Shown piece by piece: positions 44,168-51,990 of a stretch of DNA of 53,846 nucleotides. The translations under genes were made by a program, and so were the position numbers. The stretch is from Chloroflexota bacterium. Lineage in GTDB: Bacteria; Chloroflexota; Limnocylindria; Limnocylindrales; CSP1-4. The notes below the pieces were generated by a model that ran no database searches, was not told the DNA's origin, and was given only the letters and a program-made list of their open reading frames with translations. Numbering within the stretch: the stretch's first letter is position 1; each line of letters begins with the position of its first letter. The stretch is from NCBI GenBank assembly GCA_003141455.1, contig PLMA01000034.1, positions 54,701 through 108,546 on the forward strand, in the 5' to 3' direction.

Positions 44168-45055
44168 GTGCGACTCTCCATCCTCGGCTTCGGTCTGATC
44201 GGCGGTTCGATCGCCCGCGCCCTTCACGAGCGAGGCGAGCCCGGCCAATGGCACGTTACCGCCTGGAGCCGTAGCCGGGCGCCGGTCGAGCAGGCTGTGA
44301 CGGACGGAGCAGTGGCGGTCGCTGCCGCCACACTGGACGAAGCCGTCCGCGACGCCGAGGTGGTCGTTCTCGCCGCGCCGCCTTTGGTCTGCCTGGACCT
44401 CATCGACACGCTGGCTGGGCCGCTGCGCGGCTCCCTGCTCGAGGACTGCACTGTGACAGACGTGGCCAGCGCCAAAGGGCGGATCTTGGCCAGGGCCGAC
44501 GCGGCCCATCTGCCCTTCATCGGTGGCCACCCGATGGCGGGCCGAGAGGTGAGCGGCTACGCCGCAGCCCTGCCCGATCTCTTCGTGGAACGGCCGTGGG
44601 TAACGGTTTTGGGCCGCTACGCGCGGCTCTGCGACGGTGAACGGATCGGCGAGCTGATCGAGGCCTGCGGCGCGATTCAGATCCCGATGGACGCGGATAC
44701 TCATGACAGCGCCGTGGCGGCGATCAGCCACATGCCGCTCGTCGTATCGGCGGCGCTGGTGGAAGCGATCGCCGGCGGACCGGGTGAGCCAGAACGCGAG
44801 GACTGGGGCGCGGCCGAAGCTCTGGCGGCAACCGGCTGGGCGGGCATGACCCGCCTGGCCCGCGGGGAGCCTGCCATGGGGGCAGGTATCGCGGCCACGA
44901 ATGCCGAGGCCATCGCCGCTCGGCTGCGAGACCTGAGAGACGTGCTGGATCGATGGCTGGCCGAGCTGGAGCGCGACGGAGATCCGGACGAGGTGGCCCT
45001 CCTGGCCCGTTTCTCGGCCGCCCGCCAGCGGCTTGTGGAGTCGGACCACCCATGA
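44168..45055 (+). CDS. tyrA: Prephenate dehydrogenase
   Basis: 295 residues. NAD(P)-binding LSILGFGLIGGSIARAL at the N-terminus; VTDVASAKGRIL and GGHPMAGREVSGYAAALPDLF are the TyrA catalytic segments, the latter with the catalytic His; SHMPLVVSAALVEAIA lies in the dimerisation helices. Converts prephenate to 4-hydroxyphenylpyruvate for tyrosine. No ACT domain. It opens a run of genes coupled by 4-bp overlaps (tyrA, Nudix-like, ECF sigma, NfeD-like). Confidence 0.94.
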   Translation: MRLSILGFGLIGGSIARALHERGEPGQWHVTAWSRSRAPVEQAVTDGAVAVAAATLDEAVRDAEVVVLAAPPLVCLDLIDTLAGPLRGSLLEDCTVTDVASAKGRILARADAAHLPFIGGHPMAGREVSGYAAALPDLFVERPWVTVLGRYARLCDGERIGELIEACGAIQIPMDADTHDSAVAAISHMPLVVSAALVEAIAGGPGEPEREDWGAAEALAATGWAGMTRLARGEPAMGAGIAATNAEAIAARLRDLRDVLDRWLAELERDGDPDEVALLARFSAARQRLVESDHP

Positions 45056-45690
45056 GCGAGGATGCCCAGGAGCTCGTGTATGCGGTGCCGCGAGAGACTC
45101 TCTTCTACGGCGTGGCCGCCTGGCGAGGCGTCCGGCGCGAAGATGTGGCGGGGATTCTGCGCCGGGTCGATGAAGCTGGGACGTACGTCCCCAGAGCGGA
45201 GGCCGAGAGGGACCGAACGCTCAAGCAGATCATCCCGTACCTGGTCCTTCGCGACGGCGGCCGGATCTTCCTGATGAAGCGGACACGGGCCGGTGGGGAC
45301 GCTCGCCTGCACGATCGCTACTCGATAGGCATCGGAGGGCATCTCAATCCGGGCGACGACTCGGCCCTGAGCGGTCTCGAGCGCGAGTGGCATGAGGAGC
45401 TGGACGCCGGCTTCGTGCCGCCGTTCGAGTTCGTCGGCCTGCTCAACGACGACACGGTCGACGTCGGAGTCCATCACCTCGGGCTGGTGTATCTGGCGGA
45501 GGCCTCCGGTCGACCGGTTGGAGTGCGCGAGACGGACAAGCTGAGTGGCTCCTTCGAGCGGATCGAGGTCGTGCGCGCGGTCTACGATCTGATGGAGACC
45601 TGGAGCCAGCTGGCGCTCGACGCGATCGACGGACCGGACTCCGCACTTGGGGAGAAGTTGCGTCCGTCGGGCGGGGAAGCTCACCGGTGA
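45052..45690 (+). CDS. Nudix-like hydrolase
   Basis: 212 residues. The Nudix region is GIGGHLNPGDDSALSGL followed by EREWHEELD. The REUxEE part is present (REWHEE), but the first Glu of the box is Asp and the spacing to the Arg is 8 rather than 7. Upstream IIPYLVLRDGGRIFLMKRT is a typical Nudix strand. Likely cleaves a nucleoside-diphosphate-type bond; substrate unknown. The start overlaps the tyrA stop by ATGA, and the end overlaps the sigma gene by GTGA. Confidence 0.8.
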   Translation: MSEDAQELVYAVPRETLFYGVAAWRGVRREDVAGILRRVDEAGTYVPRAEAERDRTLKQIIPYLVLRDGGRIFLMKRTRAGGDARLHDRYSIGIGGHLNPGDDSALSGLEREWHEELDAGFVPPFEFVGLLNDDTVDVGVHHLGLVYLAEASGRPVGVRETDKLSGSFERIEVVRAVYDLMETWSQLALDAIDGPDSALGEKLRPSGGEAHR

Positions 45691-46325
45691 ACCGATCGCT
45701 CAGACGGCGAGTCACACTCATGAGCGACCCGCCCGGGCCGCCACAAGAGCGTGGCATGTTCGTCAAGGAAAGCTACCTGGGAGCGCAGGCAGTTCGCGCC
45801 TCCACAGCGCCGTCCGCCGTACGGGACCGCGCTATCGACACCGTTTTCGTGGCTGCTCTGGAGGGCGAGCTCTCCATGGCATACCGCCTTGCCGGCTACC
45901 TGCTGGCGGACGCTGCAGACGCGCAGGACGCGGTCCAGGAAGCGTCCGTCCGGGCCTGGAGGGGCTGGGCCGGCCTGCGCGAGAGAGACCGGTTCCACGC
46001 CTGGTTCAGCCAGATCCTCGTCAACGTCTGTCGGACGCGGCTGCGCCAGCGAAGCCGGCGACGGACCCTCGACGTGGACGACTTCGACCTCGAGGGCGGC
46101 GATCCGTTCCGAGCCGCTCTGGCTCGGGACGTCATCGGCCGATCCCTCTCGGCTCTCAGCCGCGAGCTGCGGATGGTCGTGGTTCTGCGGTACTGGGGGG
46201 ATCTATCGCTGGCTGAGATAGCCGATTGTCTGCGCATCCCGATCGGCACCGTCAAGTCGAGACACCATGCCGCGCTGCAGGCGCTTCGCCGCCGGATCGA
46301 ATCGGCGGAAGGGGGCACCAGATGA
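45687..46325 (+). CDS. ECF-type RNA polymerase sigma factor
   Basis: 212 residues. The region 2 segment LAGYLLADAADAQDAVQEASVRAWRGW contains the core-binding and -10 recognition helices. The region 4 segment LSRELRMVVVLRYWGDLSLAEIADCLRIPIGTVKSRHHAAL is the -35 HTH. The first ~45 residues are unusual and may be an extension; ATG at 45720 is an alternative start. GTG at 45687 overlaps the Nudix-like stop. Its stop overlaps the next ATG, a position normally held by an anti-sigma gene. Confidence 0.93.
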   Translation: MNRSLRRRVTLMSDPPGPPQERGMFVKESYLGAQAVRASTAPSAVRDRAIDTVFVAALEGELSMAYRLAGYLLADAADAQDAVQEASVRAWRGWAGLRERDRFHAWFSQILVNVCRTRLRQRSRRRTLDVDDFDLEGGDPFRAALARDVIGRSLSALSRELRMVVVLRYWGDLSLAEIADCLRIPIGTVKSRHHAALQALRRRIESAEGGTR

Positions 46326-47932
46326 GCGATTCCGATATGGAGAACGGATCCGACGTCGAGATGGAGGGCCGCCTGAGACGGCTCGCCGCCGAGAGCGGGA
46401 CACCGCCCCTGCCGGACGAGACCGCGGCGCTGCCCTGGACTGTGCAGCAGGAGCGCGCTCGAGTCGGCGCCTTCGACTTCGCGCCGGCCCTCGCGGGTGG
46501 AGTAGGGTCGCTGCGGCGGTTGGCCTTCGCGTTGGCCAGGCTGGCGGCCACTCTGCTCGTTGCCGGAGCCTTTCTTGGGCTCGTGGGCATGGCCAGGACC
46601 AGCGGCGGTGGAGGTGGAGCCGCCATCGTGCAGTCTCCGCCCACGCCGCGGCCGACCGGCGCAGTTGCGGCGCCAGCCGGTCCCGAGGTGGTCGTCGTCC
46701 CTACGAGTGGCGTCGTCGATGAGGTCATGGCCGACCACGTGGCCGGGGCGATTCACCGGGCCGAGTCCGACGGGGCCGCCGCCGTGATCATCCAGCTCGA
46801 CACACTGGGCGGCAGCGAAGATGCGATGCTGCGAATCGACGCCGCGTTGCACTCGAAGATCCCCACCATCGTGTGGGTCGGCCCTTCCGGCGCCAAGGCG
46901 GCCAGTGCGGGCACGTTCATCACGCTCTCGGCGAACCTGGCCTACATGGCCCCGAGCACCAACATAGGTGCCGCATCGCCGGTAGCGGCGGGGGGCGCGG
47001 ACATCGCAGCCGCGTACGGGCAGACCGAGGCCGACAAGGTGATGAACGACGCCATCGCCACGATGCGGAGTATCGCCCAGGAGCGGCATCCCGACGCGGT
47101 GGCGTGGGCTGTCTCGACGGTCGAGCAGGCGAAGTCATACACGGCCCAGGAAGCCGTCGATGCCCATGCCGTCAACGGCATCGCCACCAGCATCGACGCC
47201 GTGCTGAGCCAGATTGACACCAAGACCGTCACCACGTCGGCGGGGTCGGTAACGATCAACACCAAGGGTGCGACGACGGTATCGATCGGCGAGGACCCGA
47301 TCCAGTGGTTCCTCCACAGCTTGGACGACCCGAACATCGCCTTCATCCTGCTGGTGATCGGCGTTCTGTGCGTGCTGATCGAGTTCTTCCATCCCACGCT
47401 GCTGATGGGCCTGGTTGGAGCGGTGTCGCTGGCGCTCTCGTTCTACGGAGCGGGCAGCCTGCCCCTCAACATCCTTGGGGTGGTGCTGGTCGTGCTGGGG
47501 ATCTTTATGCTCGTCTTCGAGTCGACCGTCCCCAGCCACGGCCTGCTGACCGTCGGCGGCCTGGCCAGCTTCCTGGTCGGGGCGGTGGCGTTCTACGGGT
47601 CGCCCGGTCCGTATCTGCCGGGCGTCGCCGTGGCCTGGCCGATCATCATCACGATGACGGTGGCCGCGGCCCTGTACGGCCTGGTCCTCGTGCGGACCCT
47701 GCTGCAGATGCGCCATCTGGCCGTTCCGGCCGGGTCGGGGATGATCGGCACCATCAAGCTCGTGGGTGAGACGGGCGAGGTCCAGGCGGATCTGGTCCCG
47801 ACCGGCACGGTGTACGTTGGCGGCGAGTCGTGGACGGCTCGGACCTCGAACGGCCAGAGCGTAGCCCGCGGGTCACATGTTCGAGTCATCAGACAGGAAG
47901 GCCTGACGCTCATCGTCGAGCGGGTGGAGTAG
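46322..47932 (+). CDS. NfeD-type membrane serine protease with extra N-terminal cytoplasmic region
   Basis: 536 residues. Residues 1-66 are polar and Leu/Arg-rich without a signal peptide. A membrane helix (~72-91) and a Gly/Pro linker follow, then a ClpP-like domain (VVVVPTSGVVDEVMADHVAGAI, LDTLGGSEDA, GAKAASAGTFI with S195, and K239 in ADKVMNDAI; Ser-Lys dyad expected). Four or five membrane helices follow (~345-470), and a C-terminal OB-fold NfeD domain ends it. Translational coupling to the ECF sigma gene (ATGA) and the cytoplasmic N-terminus suggest an anti-sigma function fused to the protease. A stomatin-like partner follows 68 bases downstream, as in classical NfeD-stomatin operons. 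Confidence 0.88.
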   Translation: MSDSDMENGSDVEMEGRLRRLAAESGTPPLPDETAALPWTVQQERARVGAFDFAPALAGGVGSLRRLAFALARLAATLLVAGAFLGLVGMARTSGGGGGAAIVQSPPTPRPTGAVAAPAGPEVVVVPTSGVVDEVMADHVAGAIHRAESDGAAAVIIQLDTLGGSEDAMLRIDAALHSKIPTIVWVGPSGAKAASAGTFITLSANLAYMAPSTNIGAASPVAAGGADIAAAYGQTEADKVMNDAIATMRSIAQERHPDAVAWAVSTVEQAKSYTAQEAVDAHAVNGIATSIDAVLSQIDTKTVTTSAGSVTINTKGATTVSIGEDPIQWFLHSLDDPNIAFILLVIGVLCVLIEFFHPTLLMGLVGAVSLALSFYGAGSLPLNILGVVLVVLGIFMLVFESTVPSHGLLTVGGLASFLVGAVAFYGSPGPYLPGVAVAWPIIITMTVAAALYGLVLVRTLLQMRHLAVPAGSGMIGTIKLVGETGEVQADLVPTGTVYVGGESWTARTSNGQSVARGSHVRVIRQEGLTLIVERVE

Positions 47933-48000
47933 CGTTCTGCCGGGCGATCGGCAGCTAGCTGTGGCGCTTTGGAAGCGAATACCGACTGGAGGTTCAGGGG

Positions 48001-48900
48001 ATGGAAGCTGGGTCTGTGGCCCTGGTCGCGTTGATCGTCCTGGTGATCATCGTGATCTTCTTCTCGGCAATCTCGTTCCGTGTGGTTGCGCAATGGGAGC
48101 GCATGGTCGTCAAACGATGGGGCCAGACGAATCCCGGTCTCGTTCGGGAACCGGGCCTGCGCTTCCTCATTCCGATCGTCGATCAAGGGATCAAGGTGGA
48201 CTTGCGCGAGCAGTTCATCGAGGTGCCGCGCCAGACGGCAATCACCAAGGACAACGCCCCGCTCAGCGTCGACTTCCTGATTTACTGGAAGATCGCGGAC
48301 GCCCTGATGAGCATTGTTAACGTGGCCAACTTCCCCGGTGCTCTCCAGGGCGTGGCGGCGACATCGCTTCGCTCGGTAATCGGCGACATTCCGCTTGATG
48401 ACGTCCTTTCTCAGCGCGAGAGGATCAACGAGACGCTCCGCATCAAGCTCGACGAGGTCACCGAGCGCTGGGGCGGGAAGGTAACCACCGTCGAGATTCG
48501 CGAGATCCTGCCGCCGCCCGCGGTCCAGGAGGCGATGAACCGGCAGCTCTCCGCCGAGCGGACCCGGCGTGCCGTCATCACCGAGTCGGAAGGCACCCGG
48601 CAGGCCACGATCAACGTTGCCGAGGGCGACAAGCAGTCGGCCATCCTCCGAGCCGAGGGCGACAGGCAGGCGGCGATCCTTCGGGCTCAAGGCTTCAGCG
48701 AGGCGCTTCAGACCATCTTCCAGGCCGCGCGCGGTATCGACCAGAAGACGATGACGCTGCAGTACCTGGATGCGTTGAAGGCTCTGGGCAGCGGTCCCGC
48801 GACCAAGTTCGTTATTCCCGTCGAGTTCACGCAGCTGCTCGGGCCAGTCAGTTCGATGATTCAAACGGGCATGAGCAAGAGCCCAGAGGGCAAGTCCTAG
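48001..48900 (+). CDS. SPFH/band 7 stomatin-like protein
   Basis: 299 residues. One N-terminal membrane helix (~6-28), then the band 7 domain: VVAQWERMVVKRWGQT, PGLRFLIPIVDQGIKVDLREQFIEVP, SVDFLIYWKIADA, GDIPLDDVLSQRERINETLR. A coiled-coil flotillin-like stretch rich in Ala/Glu (RAEGDRQAAILRAQGF) follows. Forms oligomeric membrane scaffolds and is a known partner and substrate of NfeD proteases. ATG with GGAGG 10 bases upstream. Immediately follows the NfeD-like gene. Confidence 0.95.
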   Translation: MEAGSVALVALIVLVIIVIFFSAISFRVVAQWERMVVKRWGQTNPGLVREPGLRFLIPIVDQGIKVDLREQFIEVPRQTAITKDNAPLSVDFLIYWKIADALMSIVNVANFPGALQGVAATSLRSVIGDIPLDDVLSQRERINETLRIKLDEVTERWGGKVTTVEIREILPPPAVQEAMNRQLSAERTRRAVITESEGTRQATINVAEGDKQSAILRAEGDRQAAILRAQGFSEALQTIFQAARGIDQKTMTLQYLDALKALGSGPATKFVIPVEFTQLLGPVSSMIQTGMSKSPEGKS

Positions 48901-48926
48901 TACCCTGCGCTGGGGCGACGTGCGCG

Positions 48927-48941
48927 GCGAAGGCGGCGTGC
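48927..48941 (+). repeat. 15-bp inverted repeat, left arm
   Basis: GCGAAGGCGGCGTGC; its exact complement is at 49076-49090. The pair brackets a 134-bp interval between the stomatin-like and CpaE-like genes. Confidence 0.85.
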
Positions 48942-49031
48942 GTCGGCAACTCGAATCGAACGGCGTACCCTGCGGAACTGCGCTGCAGGTGGGCGTCTCC
49001 ACGGCCGATGTCTCCTGCGCGATGAGCCGCC

Positions 49032-49037
49032 TATAAT
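49032..49037 (+). promoter_or_regulatory. Candidate -10 box (TATAAT) for the CpaE-like gene
   Basis: Perfect consensus TATAAT 89 bases before the ATG at 49127; -35 is weak. The transcript would have a leader containing the right arm of the inverted repeat. Confidence 0.5.
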
Positions 49038-49075
49038 CTGGCGGTTCGTCTCGGTCTGTGCTTCTTGGGGCGGCT

Positions 49076-49090
49076 GCACGCCGCCTTCGC
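49076..49090 (-). repeat. 15-bp inverted repeat, right arm
   Basis: GCACGCCGCCTTCGC, perfect complement of 48927-48941; lies between the TATAAT and the start codon. Confidence 0.85.
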
Positions 49091-49126
49091 TTCGTGAGCG
49101 GTTGAGCCGCGCAACCAGGTGCAGTA

Positions 49127-50338
49127 ATGGCCGTCAAGATCCTCGTGGTCGATGCCGATCCGACCGTGCAGCGAGCGCTGAGCAACGCACTCGCGCAGGT
49201 TGGATTCGAAGCCATCGTATCCAGCGAGGGATCAGATGCGCTCCGCCTGGCGCGATCCGAGAGGCCGGCCCTGGTGCTGGTGGCGGCCAACCTGGCGGGG
49301 ATCGACGGGTTCACAGTTGTGTCCCGCCTGCGGATGGAGGACGGCCCGTCCACGCACACTCCGGCCATCCTGCTTCTGACCGAGAACCAGGCGGAGGGGC
49401 GCAGCAAGGCTCTTCGCTCCGGGGCGGACGACTATCTGATCAAGCCGTTCCATCCGGCCGAGCTTATGGCCCGGATGCGCAGCCTGCTGGCGCGCTATCA
49501 GCCTTCCGAGCCGCTCGTGCCACTGAGCCGCGAGGTGGCGATCTCGCATCCGGTGGCCCCCAAGAAGCGCGGCCCGGCCCGGGTCATCCTGTTCTATGGC
49601 GCCAAGGGCGGTGTGGGCACGACCACGATCGCCATCAACGTCGCGATCGCGCTCCGCAAGGAGCTCGATCAGCGGGTGTGCCTGATCGACGCGAATCTCC
49701 AGTTCGGCGACCACCGCGTCTTCCTCGATCTTGGACTCGATCGCCCCAGCGTGGTCGATCTGGCTACAGCGCCGGCGGTGGATATCGATCTGACACGTCA
49801 GATCCTCGTCAAGCACGAGTCCGGGATCGAGTTGCTGCTGGCGCCGCCGTCGCCGGAGACGGCCGAGCTCGTCAACAGCGACCACCTTCCGGAAATCATC
49901 GGCCTGCTGGCCAACGATTTCGACTACATCGTCCTCGATATCGACAAGCGCCTCGACGAGATAAACCTGCGGCTGATGGATGTCGCTCAGATGATCTACG
50001 TCGTGCTGACGGCGGATCTCCCGTGCCTCAAGAACGTCAGGCTGGTCCTGGAGACGATCAATCACCTCGGCTACTCGGACCAGAAGGTCAAGCTCATCCT
50101 CAACCGATCGAACGCGTTCACCGGCATCAACGTCAAGAACGCGGAGAGCGCCCTCAAGCGCCGGATCGACTACCAGATCATCAACGAGTACCGCTCCGCG
50201 ATCGGCGCGCTAAACAGCGGCGCGCCGTTCATGTACACGAAGGTGGATTCTGCCCTGGGCCGGGACGTTCTCGACTTTGTCAAGGCCCTGGACAAGGATC
50301 TCGCGGAGCACCCGGCGCCACTGAAAGAGGTCCCGTAG
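49127..50338 (+). CDS. CpaE/TadZ-like protein, second copy: pseudo-receiver plus MinD-type ATPase
   Basis: 403 residues. The receiver fold (~3-120) keeps the acid pair (VVDADPT) and Lys (K106 in LIKPFH), but the phosphoacceptor Asp is Ala53 (LVLVAANLAG), so phosphorylation is impossible. The ATPase P-loop is AKGGVGTTT: the signature Lys is kept (K160) while the catalytic P-loop Lys is Thr165, as in many CpaE/TadZ proteins. LDIDKRLDEINLRLMD is near Walker B. Likely a positioning factor for pilus or secretion machinery. Opposite residue losses from the copy at 23203. Start ATG; promoter TATAAT upstream. Confidence 0.88.
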   Translation: MAVKILVVDADPTVQRALSNALAQVGFEAIVSSEGSDALRLARSERPALVLVAANLAGIDGFTVVSRLRMEDGPSTHTPAILLLTENQAEGRSKALRSGADDYLIKPFHPAELMARMRSLLARYQPSEPLVPLSREVAISHPVAPKKRGPARVILFYGAKGGVGTTTIAINVAIALRKELDQRVCLIDANLQFGDHRVFLDLGLDRPSVVDLATAPAVDIDLTRQILVKHESGIELLLAPPSPETAELVNSDHLPEIIGLLANDFDYIVLDIDKRLDEINLRLMDVAQMIYVVLTADLPCLKNVRLVLETINHLGYSDQKVKLILNRSNAFTGINVKNAESALKRRIDYQIINEYRSAIGALNSGAPFMYTKVDSALGRDVLDFVKALDKDLAEHPAPLKEVP

Positions 50339-50406
50339 CCGACTTCCGGCCGCAGTGATCGTCCTTCGGCGAACCGGCCGATAAGCCGGAGTTGATCGAC
50401 GTGCCC

Positions 50407-50412
50407 TAGGGT
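50407..50412 (+). promoter_or_regulatory. Candidate leaderless -10 box
   Basis: TAGGGT, 6 bases before the GTG at 50419; no Shine-Dalgarno. Confidence 0.4.
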
Positions 50413-50418
50413 CGCGTC

Positions 50419-51987
50419 GTGCTCGCCTCACTTCTCTCGGCCACCCTCCAGGGTCTGGACGGACGCCCGATTCGCGTCGAGGTGGACGTGGCCCCAGGCT
50501 TGCCCGGCTTCACCATCGTCGGGCTGGCGGACACGGCCTTGCAGGAGGCTCGGGAGCGGGTCAGGGGCGCCATACGGAACAGCGGCTACGAGTACCCGCC
50601 CCGGCGGATCACGGTCAACCTGGCACCGGCGGACATGCGCAAGAGCGGCGCCTCCCTGGATCTGGCGATGGCGCTGGGCATCCTGGTCGGGTCCGAGCAG
50701 GTGCGGGCGAGCGGCCGCTGGGCCGTCCTGGGTGAGCTCTCCCTGGGAGGTGAGCTGCGCCCCATCCCCGGTCTCTTGCCGATGGTGGCGGCCCTCGCTC
50801 GGCGCCACGTGCGGCGGGTCGTGGTCCCCGTCGGGGGAGCGGACGAGTCGCGTCTCGCGGGCGGGATAGACGTGGTTCCGGCGGCCACGCTCGCGGAGGC
50901 GGCTCTGCTTGTGCGTGAGAGCAGCCGGGGCCGCGCACGCAACCGGCCGCCTCGGGTCGAAATGGCGGCCGAAGTAGGCGACGAACCCGAGACGCTCCAG
51001 GCTGGAATCGGACGCGAGAATGCCGGACCCGATTTGGCCGACGTTCGCGGCCAGCTCGAGGCGCGACGGGCTCTGGAGCTGGCACTGGCCGGCGGGCATT
51101 GCATGGTCATGGTCGGCCCACCGGGTTCGGGCAAGACCCTCCTGGCCCGAACCGTGCCGGGACTTCTCCCGCCCCTGGATGACGAGGAGGCTCGCGTCGC
51201 CACGATCATCGCCTCCGTGGCCGGCTCGACTCAGATTCGCGGGCTGGTTCGCAGCCGGCCGTTCCGAGCTCCCCACCACACCATCTCCTACGCGGCCATG
51301 GTCGGGGGTGGTCCTCGCATGTCGCCGGGCGAAGTGACCCTCGCCAACGATGGCGTTCTCTTCTTGGACGAGTTACCGGAGTTCGATCGAGCCACCCTGG
51401 AGGCGCTCCGCCAGCCGCTCGAGGATGGGTACGTGGCGATCGCCAGAGTCGGTCGGGCGGCCGTCTTCCCGTCTAGGTTCCAGCTCATCGCGGCCATGAA
51501 CCCGTGCCCGTGCGGCCATGCGGGCGAGGGCGATGGCCGATGCCGCTGCCAGCCGGCGGTGGTCGACAGATACGCGGCCCGGATCTCCGGGCCTGTGCGC
51601 GACCGCGTCGACCTGTGGGTTCATATGCCGCGGGTCAAGGCCAATGAATACGTCCGGGCCGCGGCTCCCGAGGGCTCGGCATCCGTGGCCCGGAGGATCG
51701 CGGAGTCGCGGGGGCGCCAGATCAAGCGTGGCGGATGCTGTAACTCGAGGCTTACGGGGCGAGCGCTCAGGGCGGCCTGCGCGTTCGGCCCGGCCGAGCA
51801 AGACCACGCGATCCGGCTCGCCGAGATGGAAGGCTGGTCCGCCCGTGGCATTGAGAGGTTGCTGCGGGTGGCGCGGACCGCGGCCGACCTGGACGGGTCC
51901 GCGCGAGTCGAAGCCGTCCACCTGGACGAAGCGGCCCGGTTCCGCTCCCCATCGGGGTGCCGGTCCGGGTTTGCGGCGGTGGTCTGA
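50419..51987 (+). CDS. comM: YifB/ComM-family Mg-chelatase-like AAA+ ATPase
   Basis: 522 residues. The N-terminal Lon-like ChlI domain has FTIVGLADTALQEARERVRGAI and KSGASLDLAMALGILV. The AAA+ core has Walker [21 protein letters not shown] and Walker B LFLDELPEFDRATLEALRQP. The conserved Cys cluster MNPCPCGHAGEGDGRCRC is present, followed by a C-terminal Mg-chelatase-like lid. In Vibrio and Haemophilus ComM is a branch-migration helicase for natural transformation. Placement directly before dprA supports a DNA-uptake or recombination role. GTG start; possibly leaderless. Confidence 0.94.
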   Translation: MLASLLSATLQGLDGRPIRVEVDVAPGLPGFTIVGLADTALQEARERVRGAIRNSGYEYPPRRITVNLAPADMRKSGASLDLAMALGILVGSEQVRASGRWAVLGELSLGGELRPIPGLLPMVAALARRHVRRVVVPVGGADESRLAGGIDVVPAATLAEAALLVRESSRGRARNRPPRVEMAAEVGDEPETLQAGIGRENAGPDLADVRGQLEARRALELALAGGHCMVMVGPPGSGKTLLARTVPGLLPPLDDEEARVATIIASVAGSTQIRGLVRSRPFRAPHHTISYAAMVGGGPRMSPGEVTLANDGVLFLDELPEFDRATLEALRQPLEDGYVAIARVGRAAVFPSRFQLIAAMNPCPCGHAGEGDGRCRCQPAVVDRYAARISGPVRDRVDLWVHMPRVKANEYVRAAAPEGSASVARRIAESRGRQIKRGGCCNSRLTGRALRAACAFGPAEQDHAIRLAEMEGWSARGIERLLRVARTAADLDGSARVEAVHLDEAARFRSPSGCRSGFAAVV

Positions 51988-51990
51988 GGG

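Noticed and set aside
47593-49407. 604-codon minus-strand frame
   Set aside because: Lies opposite the NfeD-like and stomatin-like genes; composition is that of a G+C-driven shadow.
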